This document shows, piece by piece, positions 55,841 through 64,000 of a DNA stretch of 64,000 nucleotides. The stretch comes from Lithobates sylvaticus (taxonomy: Eukaryota > Chordata > Amphibia > Anura > Ranidae), in the NCBI GenBank assembly GCA_028564925.1, contig CM053031.1, positions 99,126,888-99,190,887 of the forward strand. Reading direction: 5' to 3'. The position numbers and the translations under genes are program-made. A model generated the notes under the pieces. That model was not told where the DNA came from. It worked only from the letters and a program-made list of their open reading frames with translations, and did not search any database. Every line of letters begins with the position of its first letter. Position 1 is the first letter of the stretch.

Positions 55841-56348
55841 CTAGCCAGGGTGACCATAGTTTGTCAAATTTGTGTGGGCGCCCCTATGCTGATATATGTA
55901 TTTCTCCAGCCGGAGTGTGTCCCCCATCTGTGCCAGCCACTCCTTCAGCGCCGGAGGTTCAACTGCTTTCCAGTGCCTAAGGATTAATTTGTGCAATGGC
56001 CTGCTTCTGATCCTCTCCGGTGGGGATGTCATCCATAATCCCCAGTAAGCAGGGCTTAGTGTCCAACGGTACCGTGACCTGAAAGGCACTATTTAACATA
56101 GACACGACCCCTGTCCAGAACCTGTCTAGTTTGGGACAGCGCGATAGCAAATGTATGAGATCGCCATGGTCTCTCACACATCTAGGGCAGTGCGAGTCCA
56201 GTCTCTTCCCCAATTTGAATAGTCTGGCCGGTGTGTAGGGAACCCTAAGGACAATGTATAGTTGGGACAGTCTTTGGGCTACATTAAGGGAGCATAACTG
56301 TACCACCTGTAGTGCCTCCTCCTACTGTTCTTCCTCGAAGGTGCCCAC

Positions 56349-56435
<87 letters not shown>

Positions 56436-56620
56436 TTTTTTTTTTTTTTTTTTTTTTCCTTTTCCCACCTACTCGCTGCCCCCTGAGGGAAGCTCTCCAG
56501 ATGAGTATGGAGGATCATGGAATAGCATTTGGATATGAAGCCCCGAAACAGAGACACCTCTGTCATGTAGTGGAATTCAGGCATCGGAGAGAGATGGTCC
56601 GCGTTGTCCCGCCGGATTGC
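55841..56620 (-). pseudogene. L1 ORF2 C-terminal region
   Basis: From upstream: RRDNADHLSPMPEF, EVSLFRGFISKCYSMILH and FPQGAASRWEKE (about 56465-56620), the post-RT block of L1-type ORF2. Next come the long lysine (A) tract and SLNVAQRLSQLYIVLRVPYT, a conserved L1 block. Then a zinc-binding CPRCVRDHGDLIHLLSRCPK motif (C..C.......H....C) and RHWKAVEPPALKEWL in a second frame (break near 55995). One in-frame stop follows the A tract. The segment is non-functional and lacks the RT catalytic core. Confidence 0.75.
56353..56457. repeat. Long T/A homopolymer inside LINE ORF2
   Basis: About 105 bases of T on the plus strand with two or three single A interruptions. Confidence 0.95.
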
Positions 56621-56642
56621 GCCGCTGATTTAATTTATTTTC

Positions 56643-57641
56643 AACCCCTAGCCATCCTATAGTAGACACACTGTGCCGTTTTTTAAATGATCTGGTCAAA
56701 AGTTAAATGTATTACATATGGAGTTCAAAATGTATACATAGCCAAAATATTTATTTTAGCTTTTGTAGTGCCCTGGGGTTTAGTCAGGAACCTCCTCACA
56801 AATTTGCTTGCCGGGAGTAGTTACCCTGGTCAATTGCTAGAGATCCATTGATTTCTCCCTAAGTTTGGCCTGGTTGCACTTTTCTCTTCTACCTCTAGGT
56901 GGCCGGGTACTTGGTGGTACTAGATACGGGAAGGGAAACCCAAGGTCAGATTATGGGTATATGGGGTATCTCAGCCAATGGGCAGGGGTTTTCTTGAATC
57001 CCTTGGCCTGCCGTGAGAACCTATATATTCTGGTGAGGTCAGGTGATCTTTGTTCTGTGCCACCTGGATGGCTGCCTGGGTGGACGTGTGTCGTACGCCC
57101 CAGGCTGCTAGGTTGGAGATTGGGTCTATCCCGGGGGCATCTGGCTGCTAGGCTGTGTAAGGGCCTATCCAGCAGTAAGGGAGCAGCGCAGGGTTGGGAT
57201 TGCGGCTTGCAGTCCGACCAGAAGTGACGTTTTTTCTGGCCAAAGAACCTGTCAGCGGTAGGAGGTAGAAGGGAAGCTGTCGTCATAAAGGAACCGATCA
57301 CCTTTAACAGGGACCACAGTGAGTAACTGAAGCAAGTACCAGAGCAACATTCTCACCGAATGGGCATGGTGGAGAATCGGGAAACTTCAAGCGATGATCA
57401 AGTCAGAGACCCAACCAGCAGATAGACGCTTGCGGAGCAGCCTTGTGTGTCAAGCCAGGGACCGAGCAGGTCAGCAGGGGTGAAGCTTGAGCAGTATCTG
57501 GACTGCCAAGCTAGGGACCCAGCAGGGAAGCATGGGTGGCACTTCAGGGAGATTCCTGCATGTGCAGTTGTGGCGCCTTGCTGGGGCCTTTCCCTGTTTG
57601 AACCAAAATTTGATTCTGCTCCTAATATTTAGTATAGGAGT
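56643..57641. other. Unassigned sequence
   Basis: One kilobase, moderately GC-rich, with a repeated AAGCCAGGGACCGAGCAGG / AAGCTAGGGACCCAGCAGG phrase (about 57452 and 57508). Frames of up to 120 codons lack any recognised domain. Confidence 0.35.
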
Positions 57642-58116
57642 TTAAAGAGATACTAAAGTCTTGTTTTTTTTTATTTTTTATACTTACCTGTTCTGTGCAC
57701 TGTTTTTGCACAGAGCAGCCCAGAACTTCCTCTCGGGTCCCTTGCCTGCACTCCTGGCCCCTCCCTCCTACTGAGTGCCCCCACAGCAAGCAGCTTGCTG
57801 TGGGGCACCCAAGCCGAGCTGCTTCTCTGTGTGTCCATTCAGACACAGAGCCACTCTTGGCCCCTCTCTCCCCTCATTGGCTTACTGACTTTGATTGACA
57901 GCAGCCGGAGCCAATGATGCCCATTGCTGTGTCTCGGCCATTCAGGAGGGAGAATCCCGGGCAGCTGAGTTTCTCGTGCTACATCGCTGGATCAAGATGG
58001 GGCTCAGGTAAGAATTAGGAGGGTTAAGGTGTGGGCTGCTGCACACTGAAGGTTTTTTATCTTGATGTATGGAATGCATAAGATAAATAAACTTTCTGAC
58101 TTTACAACCACTTTAA
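57642..58116. mobile_element. TTAA-type frog MITE, complete (about 475 bp)
   Basis: TTAAAGAGATACTAAAGTC at the left and GACTTTACAACCACTTTAA at the right are inverted tips. The interior (TACTTACCTGTTCTGTGCAC, TTGATTGACAGCAGC, CATCGCTGGATCAAGATGGG) is a very common ranid repeat. The target TTAA suggests piggyBac or Kolobok mobilisation. Confidence 0.82.
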
Positions 58117-58215
58117 ATATTACCTGATTTGGAAATTTGAAATCACTAGAGCATTGTAATCTTTTGCCCTAGAAAAAACGAAACAATCGCAGAAACTAAA
58201 CAAAACAATCCGATA

Positions 58216-59490
58216 TTAAAAACCACTTGACCCTTGAAAGATTCATGACCTGGCCATTTTTTGCGATACAGCACTGCGTTGTTTTAACAGACAGTTGGTC
58301 ATGCCACGCTGTACCTAAATTAAATTTATATAATTTTTTCCCCAAAAATAGAGCTTTCTTTTGGTGGTATTTGACCACCATAATCACCACTGTTTTTTTT
58401 ATTTTTTGCACTACAAATAAAAAAAGGACCAAAAGTTTCTTTACAAATTTAGGCCAATATGTATTCTGCAACTTGTTTTTGGTAAACAAAAATCCCAATA
58501 AGCGTATATTAATTGGTTTGAGCAAAAGTTATAGTGTTTACAAACTATGGGATATACAGTATACTGTATTTTTTTTATTTTTTTATACTAGTAATGGCAG
58601 CGATCAGCGACTTATAGTGGGACTACTATATTGAGGCGGACATTCTGACACTAATGCCGCGTACACACGACCGGATTTTCCGGCAATCTAGGTCCGACGG
58701 TCTTCCCGACGGACTTTCGGCGGAGTTCCGACGGACTTTCCGAACGAATGACGTAAACGGGACAAAAAATAACCAGTAGCCAATAGCTGCCCTTGCGTCT
58801 TATTTGGTCCATCGGACCAGCACAAAGACAAACAGTTTTCCTGATTTGATTCCGTCGGAGTTGAGTCCATTGGATAGATTTGAAACATGTTCTATTTCTA
58901 GGTCCGCCAAAATTTTTTCCTGAAAAACGAACGGATTAGCCCACACATGATCGAATAGTCCGTCGTACCTAGTTTGCCGGAAAGTCCGGTCGCGTGTACG
59001 CAGCATAACTGACACTTTATGGGAACCAGTGACACTAATCCAGTAATCAGTGATGAAAATATGCACTGTCACTGTACTAATGACACTGACTAGGAAAGGG
59101 TTAAACAGCTGGAGTGATCAAAGGGTTAAATACGTGCCAAGCCAGTGTTTGTGTTTACTATGTGTGGGGCTTTCACTAAGGGAAGGGAATGATTTTCTTT
59201 CCCTGTTTTGCAGGGAAAGAAAATCCATCCCTTCTCTCCTGTCAGAACGGAGCTCTGCCTTGTTTACATAGGTAGAACTCTGTTCTGTGCATTTTCCCAA
59301 TCATCAGCGGGTGCTGACGGACACCCATTGGCCGGGATCCACTGATAAGCTTCTGCTGTGACAAATCACGCTGGCGTGTGCATGTGTGCTCCCTACCCAG
59401 AAGTACCAGATTACATACTAGGTATGTGATCTAGCACACAAGAGCCGATTTGCCACCGTACATCCTTGTGATGCAGTCGTCAAGCAGTTG
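58216..59490. mobile_element. piggyBac-type non-autonomous element with nested MITE
   Basis: The left tip is TTAAAAACCACTTGACCC and the right tip, decayed, GTCGTCAAGCAGTT (59477-59490). The interior AGAGCTTTCTTTTGGTGGTA and GCGTATATTAATTGGTTTG is a well-known amphibian element. 59009-59120 is the inverse of 32170-32270 in the copy at 31796. Without the nested 351-bp MITE (58655-59005) it is about 0.9 kb. Confidence 0.7.
58655..59005. mobile_element. PIF/Harbinger-like MITE, complete (351 bp)
   Basis: The tips TGCCGCGTACACACGACCGG and CCGGTCGCGTGTACGCAGCA are inverted, with TAA at 58652-58654 and 59006-59008. Confidence 0.88.
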
Positions 59491-59494
59491 TATT

Positions 59495-60435
59495 AGCCTT
59501 GTGTTGTGTTAGCCTTTTTTGTTTATGATGTTGTACACTTTACTCTTTACTTGCACACATAATTAATGAAACTGATACAATTTAGGAAAATTCTAAATGG
59601 TAGAGAATGAATTTTGTTAAAAACAAATTCACAAACACTTAAGTGTTTGTCAGTCATATTTATCACAGTTATCCAATATCTAGGTATTGGGGAACTTGGA
59701 CTTTATAAAAGAGTGTAAAAAATGAAATGCCTTTAAGTATGTATTAATATTTAATTACGTTTAAGAGGGTGTACGTAGACTAGTTATATGATAAAATCAC
59801 ACCTATCCTTAAATGCATTTGCTGACACGTTAGAGTGACCAGATCATTTATGCAAGAAATTGCAGAGCCCACAGAACACAAATGCTATATTAGCCATTAG
59901 CTTGTTTTAAGCTTTTGATTGCTATGATGTTTGGGACATGACCTTGGCAGCCATTGGGTAAAAGAGAACCTGTCATGTCTGATTATTGAGGGTTGCCATT
60001 GTTGATCTTCTTCTGCAAATGCAAGTTGAATGGTTAACATAATATCCCTTTAATGACAGGAACAGGTGAAATTCATTGACCTGTAACACGTATTTGGATA
60101 AGGAATAGGAATAACCAGACTGATTTCAGAAAAAAATTATATAGTAGCAAAATTGTCAATTTCAGCTTTGCCAAAGATTCATCATAATTAGCCTCTAATT
60201 TCGCTATGTAATGCTGCTGAGGAAAAATATGTTAAATAATATACCTTTAAGAACACCTTCCCATGGTGCTCTACGAGCTCTGTGATACCCACCAAGCCCT
60301 TCCTAGCCACCAATCAGCGATAATTCAGGATCATTGAAAGGAGCTTCACAGGTCCTCACTAAAAGCCATTAACAGTCCATTGCATCCTTTAAGATGTTCT
60401 GACTTCACTTGCTGAATACGTGCTCCAGATTCCTG
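59495..60435. other. Unassigned AT-rich sequence
   Basis: No gene or element tip recognised. Confidence 0.35.
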
Positions 60436-60437
60436 AC

Positions 60438-60560
60438 TAGGTTAAGGTTCACATCTATGCGGCTGTGCTTTTTTCAGGCACGTTTTACAGTGCATCTTGC
60501 GTTTTTAAACCAGTGTTTTTTATGCATTTTTGCATGCAGTTTTCATGCATTTTACGTTTT
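60438..60560. repeat. Fragment of the TTCACACCTATG-type MITE
   Basis: GGTTAAGGTTCACATCTATG and the following GCATTTTTGCATGCAG text resemble one arm of the palindromic element at 41407-41564. Confidence 0.45.
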
Positions 60561-60649
60561 TCTCTTCAAACGCTCTGTAAACACACTGTATATAGCTGAC
60601 TGCTAAAGAGGGGGCCAGGAAGCCATCTACCACGTCCTTAATAACCGAT

Positions 60650-61120
60650 GAGTCATCAGCTGTCCGCAGTCTTCCCTTCTATTCTTCCACCACTGTCTTC
60701 TCCCTGAGCCATCATCTCCTGGTGTCATCTTCTTCCTCGCCACTGCCGTCTTCTTCATCGCCGCCGCCTTCTTCTTCATCGCCACCGCCGTCTTCTTCTT
60801 CCTTGCCAGCGCCGTCTTCTTCTTCCTTGCCAGCGCCATCTTCTTCTTCCTTGCCAGCGCCATCTTCTTCATCGCCGCCGGTTGTCACAAGAGGCAGGCT
60901 CTCTGGGTGATGTCATTGGATAGCCATGCCCCATGCCTATATAAGAGGTACATCACAACGGAGAAAGACAGCTTCACGACAAGACCAGCTTTTTTTTTGT
61001 TTATTTGCGGGTAAGAGGGCGTCGATGAAGAAGATGGCGGTGAGGAAGAAGAAGATGGCAATAGCAAGGAAGAAGATGACACTGGGAAATGATGGCTCGG
61101 GGAGAAGACAGCATAGTTGA
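60650..61120. repeat. Inverted GAAGAAGATGGC minisatellite around a TATA-bearing spacer
   Basis: On the minus strand, 60690-60890 encodes units of 24 bp (GATGGCGCTGGCAAGGAAGA) and ends GATGATGGCTCAGGGAGAAG. On the plus strand, 61026-61120 has the same units and the matching end GATGGCTCGGGGAGAAGAC. Between them lies TATATAAG (60938-60945). The reading frames of repeated ALARKKK are satellite by-products. Confidence 0.6.
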
Positions 61121-62038
61121 GAAGACGGCGGCGGAAGAAGACGACTGCACCGGCAGAGACAGCACTGGAAGTAACAGTGGCGGGAGAAGACAGCTCAGAG
61201 CTATTTTACTAATAAAGAACTTGTCAAAAATAGGGATGGGCCTAACGGACCCCTGTTCGGTTTGCACCAGAACTTTTGAACACCATTTTGGAGGCTAATA
61301 TGCAAGTAATTGGCTATACAATGGTTATAGGGGGTCCGGATCCTGCCCTAGGGAACATGTATCAATCAAAAAAAAGTTTGTGAAAAATGTCATTTATAAA
61401 TGAGCATTGATTTTTAGATTTTTAAAGTGAAAGCAAAAAAATAAAAAAATCCTTCCAATATAGTGCCTGGGGGGTCCCCTTAGTCTACCTGTAAAGTGGC
61501 AGATCTGTACCATGTCTAGAATCTGCTGCATCAATAATTACATTTATAAAGCCCAAAAAAAAGACATTTTCCCTGCAAGCTGCTTTTACTTTGCTCAGCA
61601 ACAGCTGGGGAGCCAGTGTGTATGATGAGGCCACAATGTAGTACACTGGGAACAAGATTAGAGATTTTTTGGATACATTCTGGTGTCATTTTGACTTTGG
61701 ATAGAAGTAACAGGTGCATAAAAATTGGTCTTTGGGTGTCGTGGGGCTTTCCCACCGTAACCCTATAGAGGTACTCTTGATGAAAGCAAGAATTGGCCTT
61801 GCTGTAAAAAAATTGCAATGATATGCACTTGTCAAACATGTGCTGGAAAATTGGTCTTTGGGTTTTAATTGTGCCCAAAAACATTCTTCCATATGAAATG
61901 ATTGAACTCCCTCAAAACTAGGCAGCCTCGAAGTCCTGCAGAGATTCCACATCAAAAAGACTTAATCAGTGACAACAGCATCAGGGTCTTCATAGCTGGT
62001 AATCCAGGACTGATTCATTTTTATAAAAGTGAAATGGT

Positions 62039-62436
62039 TCACGGAGTCTGTGGACAGACGCGTTCTATGATCAGTACCAAAAAACCTCCTGCAGCACTGA
62101 ATGCCAGTTCTGAAAGCACGCTGGATGCAAGACAGCCCAACAACTCAATAGCATACTGGGCAAGTTCTGGCCAGGGGTCTATTCTCATGACCCAGTAAGT
62201 CAGGGGATGGATAAAGCTGTCCATTTCTGTTTTGGCCTGAGGTAATCGTCCACCATGTGATGCAGACGCTGCCGATGGGATGAGGAAGCTGACAGCCCTG
62301 GGCGGTGAGGACTAAAAAAATTCTTAAATGCATCACTTAGGAGTACGCCTTCTCCAATGCTCCTCTCTTGACCAACAGAAGACTCAAAACTATGTTTTCC
62401 ATGACACTGTAACCTACTAGTCAGGAAAAAGTTCAA
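62039..62436 (-). pseudogene. hAT-2 transposase, C-terminal dimerisation part
   Basis: LTYWVMRIDPWPELAQYAIE, LLGCLASSVLSELAFSAAGG and, in an adjacent frame, LSDAFKNFFSPHRPGLSASS correspond to residues 300-395 of the first hAT's C-terminal frame. The catalytic-site block reads SELAFS instead of SERTFS. Several frame changes break this part. Confidence 0.7.
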
Positions 62437-62447
62437 TAAAATCCTCT

Positions 62448-63044
62448 TTAACGTGTTTTCAAGAGCACTCTCTCCTGCACTCTCTGTGGGAACAGGATGA
62501 GTTCTGAGACCTTCCCCTTATAACGGTGGTCAAGGAGGGTTGCCAACCAGTAATCATCCTTCTCCTTTATGCCACGTATTCTTGGGTCCTTTCGCAGGTT
62601 TTGAAGCATGAGGTTGCCCATGCGCCTCAAATTTTCAGAGGCTTGAGAAGCAGACTCCTTGGGGTCACTCAGGATGACAGCATCTGGAACTTCCTCCTCC
62701 CAGCCACGTACTACTCCCAAGGGTCCTGTAGTTGGAAAGCCATTGCTTACAGATTGACGCATGTCTTCCTCTTTTTCGAAGCCTATGAAAGTGCCAGAAT
62801 CCTCCTCCTCATCCTCCTCCCCTCTCTCCTCCTGTGTGTTCTGTGAAATAGAAATTATGTTGTCTGGATAAAGTGAGCCTTGAGAGGAAAGGAAGTCCTC
62901 CTCTTCCTCCTGCTGCTCTGCCTCCAGCGCCCTGTCCATAATGCCATGCAGAGTCTGCTCCAGCAGGAACATAACAGGGATTGTGTCATTGACGCATGCA
63001 CTGTCACTGCTCACCATCCTTGTGGCCTCCTCAAAAGGTGACAA
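62448..63044 (-). pseudogene. hAT-2 transposase, central acidic part
   Basis: A 198-codon frame, MSPFEEATRMVSSDSACVND, colinear with residues 56-255 of the first hAT's C-terminal frame: MDRALEAEQ, an acidic run, GWEEEVPDAVILSDP and YWLATLLDHRYKGKV (the canonical LLDPRYK has lost its proline). Similarity is moderate, so the two elements are related families and not recent copies. Confidence 0.75.
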
Positions 63045-63099
63045 TACAGTGCATGCATCCTTAATGATCAGCCATTTACATGGGGAAAAAACCCAAGGC

Positions 63100-63700
63100 G
63101 GCCTGAGCCTGTTGTCATGCCATACTGGGACAGGTACAGGCTTAGCACATGTGTCAACTTTCCCTGTCTAAGGGTAGACAGGAGGTTTGAGCCCTTATCA
63201 GACACCTTTTATTCCTGGCTCCAGCTGGCGTGGTGTGAACCACCTCTGGGCCTGTCCCTGCAGAGCTGAAAGAATCACTGCTCCAGTGTGGTCCCTTTCC
63301 CCTAAACACACCAGCTGAAGCACTGCTTGGCACCTTTTAGCCTTACTCTGGGAATAGCCCTTTGAACGCTTAGGGGATAACTGATGTTCATAGGACTTTT
63401 CGGATTGCAAGCAGCGTTACCCAGTGTGCTGTGAACTAACTATATTGTCCCTGCCCATGCTTGCTGGACCACGTGTCTGCAGTAATGTGGATTCTATGGC
63501 TGACTGCCTTGCCCAACGATGCCAGAGCATTCCCTTCCACGTTGTGGTAGAGAGATGGAACGACCTTACATAAAAAGTAGTAGCGACTTGGAACCTGCCA
63601 TTGTGGTGCAGCACATTGTGCGAATTCACAGAAGGGGGCAGAATCCACCAGGCTGAAAGGCAGAAGTTGGAGCCAACAGCATTGACAAGCTTGCATTCAG
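63100..63700 (-). pseudogene. hAT-2 transposase, catalytic core with internal deletion
   Basis: QLLPFSLVDSAPFCEFAQCA and ITADTWSSKHGQGQY (first catalytic D) are at 63436-63696. KRCQAVLQLVCLGERDHTG is at 63198-63410. SDKGSNLLSTLRQGKLTHV (second D) lies at about 63140-63215 and is joined directly to YLSQYGMTTGSG. Relative to the first hAT this removes about 100 codons, including the C..H block and TRWNST. Frameshifts and a segment missing after the first catalytic D are also present. Confidence 0.7.
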
Positions 63701-63735
63701 ACACTGGGCATGTGGGTGGCAGGACACATATACAT

Positions 63736-64000
63736 AGATGGCGCTGTTGCACAATAATCAACATTTGTGCCCTCTTATAAATCCAAAAAGAATTTGCAAT
63801 ACTGACATTATTTTGGAAGAAAGTTCGGAACTATAACAAAAAGTAGATGGAGGCAAAAACCTTTCTTTTGTCATGTGCAGGCAAGTTTAAAGTCCAGGGC
63901 AGCCTTCAGGTGGGAAGTTGGGAGCAAACTCCAAGGTACATGTAAAACAGAGAACAGGAGAGGCGCCACCAGATTAAAATGTTAGCATTTATTGAACAAA
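63736..64000. other. Unassigned edge sequence, possible start of a hammerhead-type repeat
   Basis: The last 50 bp (GGAGAGGCGCCACCAGATTA and then TTAGCATTTATTGAACAAA) resemble the left end of the repeat class seen at 23784. The window ends before this can be tested. Confidence 0.3.

Larger units (their letters stand above)
55476..56631 (-). mobile_element. L1/Tx1-group LINE, 5'-truncated 3' end
   Basis: On the minus strand it enters ORF2 near 56631, continues through the RT-distal region and a Cys-rich C terminus, then about 370 bp of 3' UTR and an A-rich tail (AGAAAGAAAGAAAAAGAAAG, 55476-55500). TAATTTATTTT at about 55466-55476 and 56632-56642 is a likely target duplication of 11 bp or more. 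A roughly 105-nt A tract (on this strand) lies inside the frame. Confidence 0.75.
61231..63735 (-). mobile_element. Second hAT element, older, right end missing
   Basis: The left tip TAGGGATGGGCCTAACGG at 61231 is followed by the family's sub-terminal text (GGGGTCCGGATCCTGCCC, AACATGTATCAATC). Transposase homology runs from 62039 to about 63735, where similarity to the first hAT stops abruptly within the region before the catalytic core. The BED finger and 5' end are not in the window. Confidence 0.8.

Noticed and set aside
56254-56662. Poly-phenylalanine frames
   Set aside because: They read through the T homopolymer on the non-coding strand of a LINE.
1-64000. Host genes, tRNA, rRNA or spliceosomal RNA genes
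   Set aside because: No frame with host-protein similarity that I recognise and no cloverleaf or snRNA core was seen; exons shorter than about 50 codons could still be missed.

Overview
This window reads as vertebrate, intron-era, repeat-dominated DNA. The repeat families point to an anuran amphibian, most likely a neobatrachian or ranid-type frog: a piggyBac element with a long non-coding 3' part, hAT elements with the tip TAGGGATGRGCC, short elements tipped TGCCCCGTACACACGATC, L2-like LINE tails ending in GGCGCTATATAAAT, and L1/Tx1-group LINEs. The species call is inference from recognised repeat types, not from a search. I found no convincing host protein-coding exon, tRNA, rRNA or CRISPR array. 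Essentially everything that can be named is a transposable element, a remnant of one, or a satellite.

Layout. 1-6081: a 5.5-kb piggyBac element with an intact 669-codon transposase on the minus strand. 6082-6345: the end of a hAT element. 7965-23255: a Penelope-like foldback element with a 14-bp target duplication and a hammerhead-like core. Its left arm is split by a complete 14.26-kb hAT element (8022-22283, perfect 8-bp duplication GTGGTGAG). That hAT carries a decayed BED-finger transposase flanked by two satellites: a 147-bp array on the 3' side and 8 kb of 64/65-bp repeats between the promoter and the coding region. 25600-35850: a purine-rich minisatellite broken into three pieces by nested insertions. 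One of these is an L1 (26610-30720) that has its 5' end, ORF1 and endonuclease but stops before reverse transcriptase, with a 17-bp target duplication. 31-42 kb: many short inverted-repeat elements with TTA/TAA (PIF/Harbinger-like) or TTAA duplications. 44-45 kb: an L2-like LINE tail. 36.5 and 46.2 kb: two further foldback elements with 14-16-bp duplications and hammerhead-like cores. 49-52.8 kb: hAT fragments, a hAT MITE and a 1.1-kb foldback. 55.5-56.6 kb: a 5'-truncated L1 3' end whose reading frame holds a roughly 105-nt A tract. 57.6-59.5 kb: more TTAA-type elements. 61.2-63.7 kb: a second, older, internally deleted hAT transposase.

How the parts relate. The autonomous-looking genes here are transposases (piggyBac, hAT) and L1 proteins; the short elements are the kind of non-autonomous passengers such enzymes mobilise. 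The best candidate for something under-described is the group of three foldback elements at 8-23 kb, 36.5 kb and 46.2 kb. They share inverted arms, a single-sided tail, 14-16-bp target duplications and a CTGANGA...GAAAC...GTC core that folds as a minimal hammerhead. The second is the giant satellite-loaded hAT with a 3.42-kb higher-order duplication.
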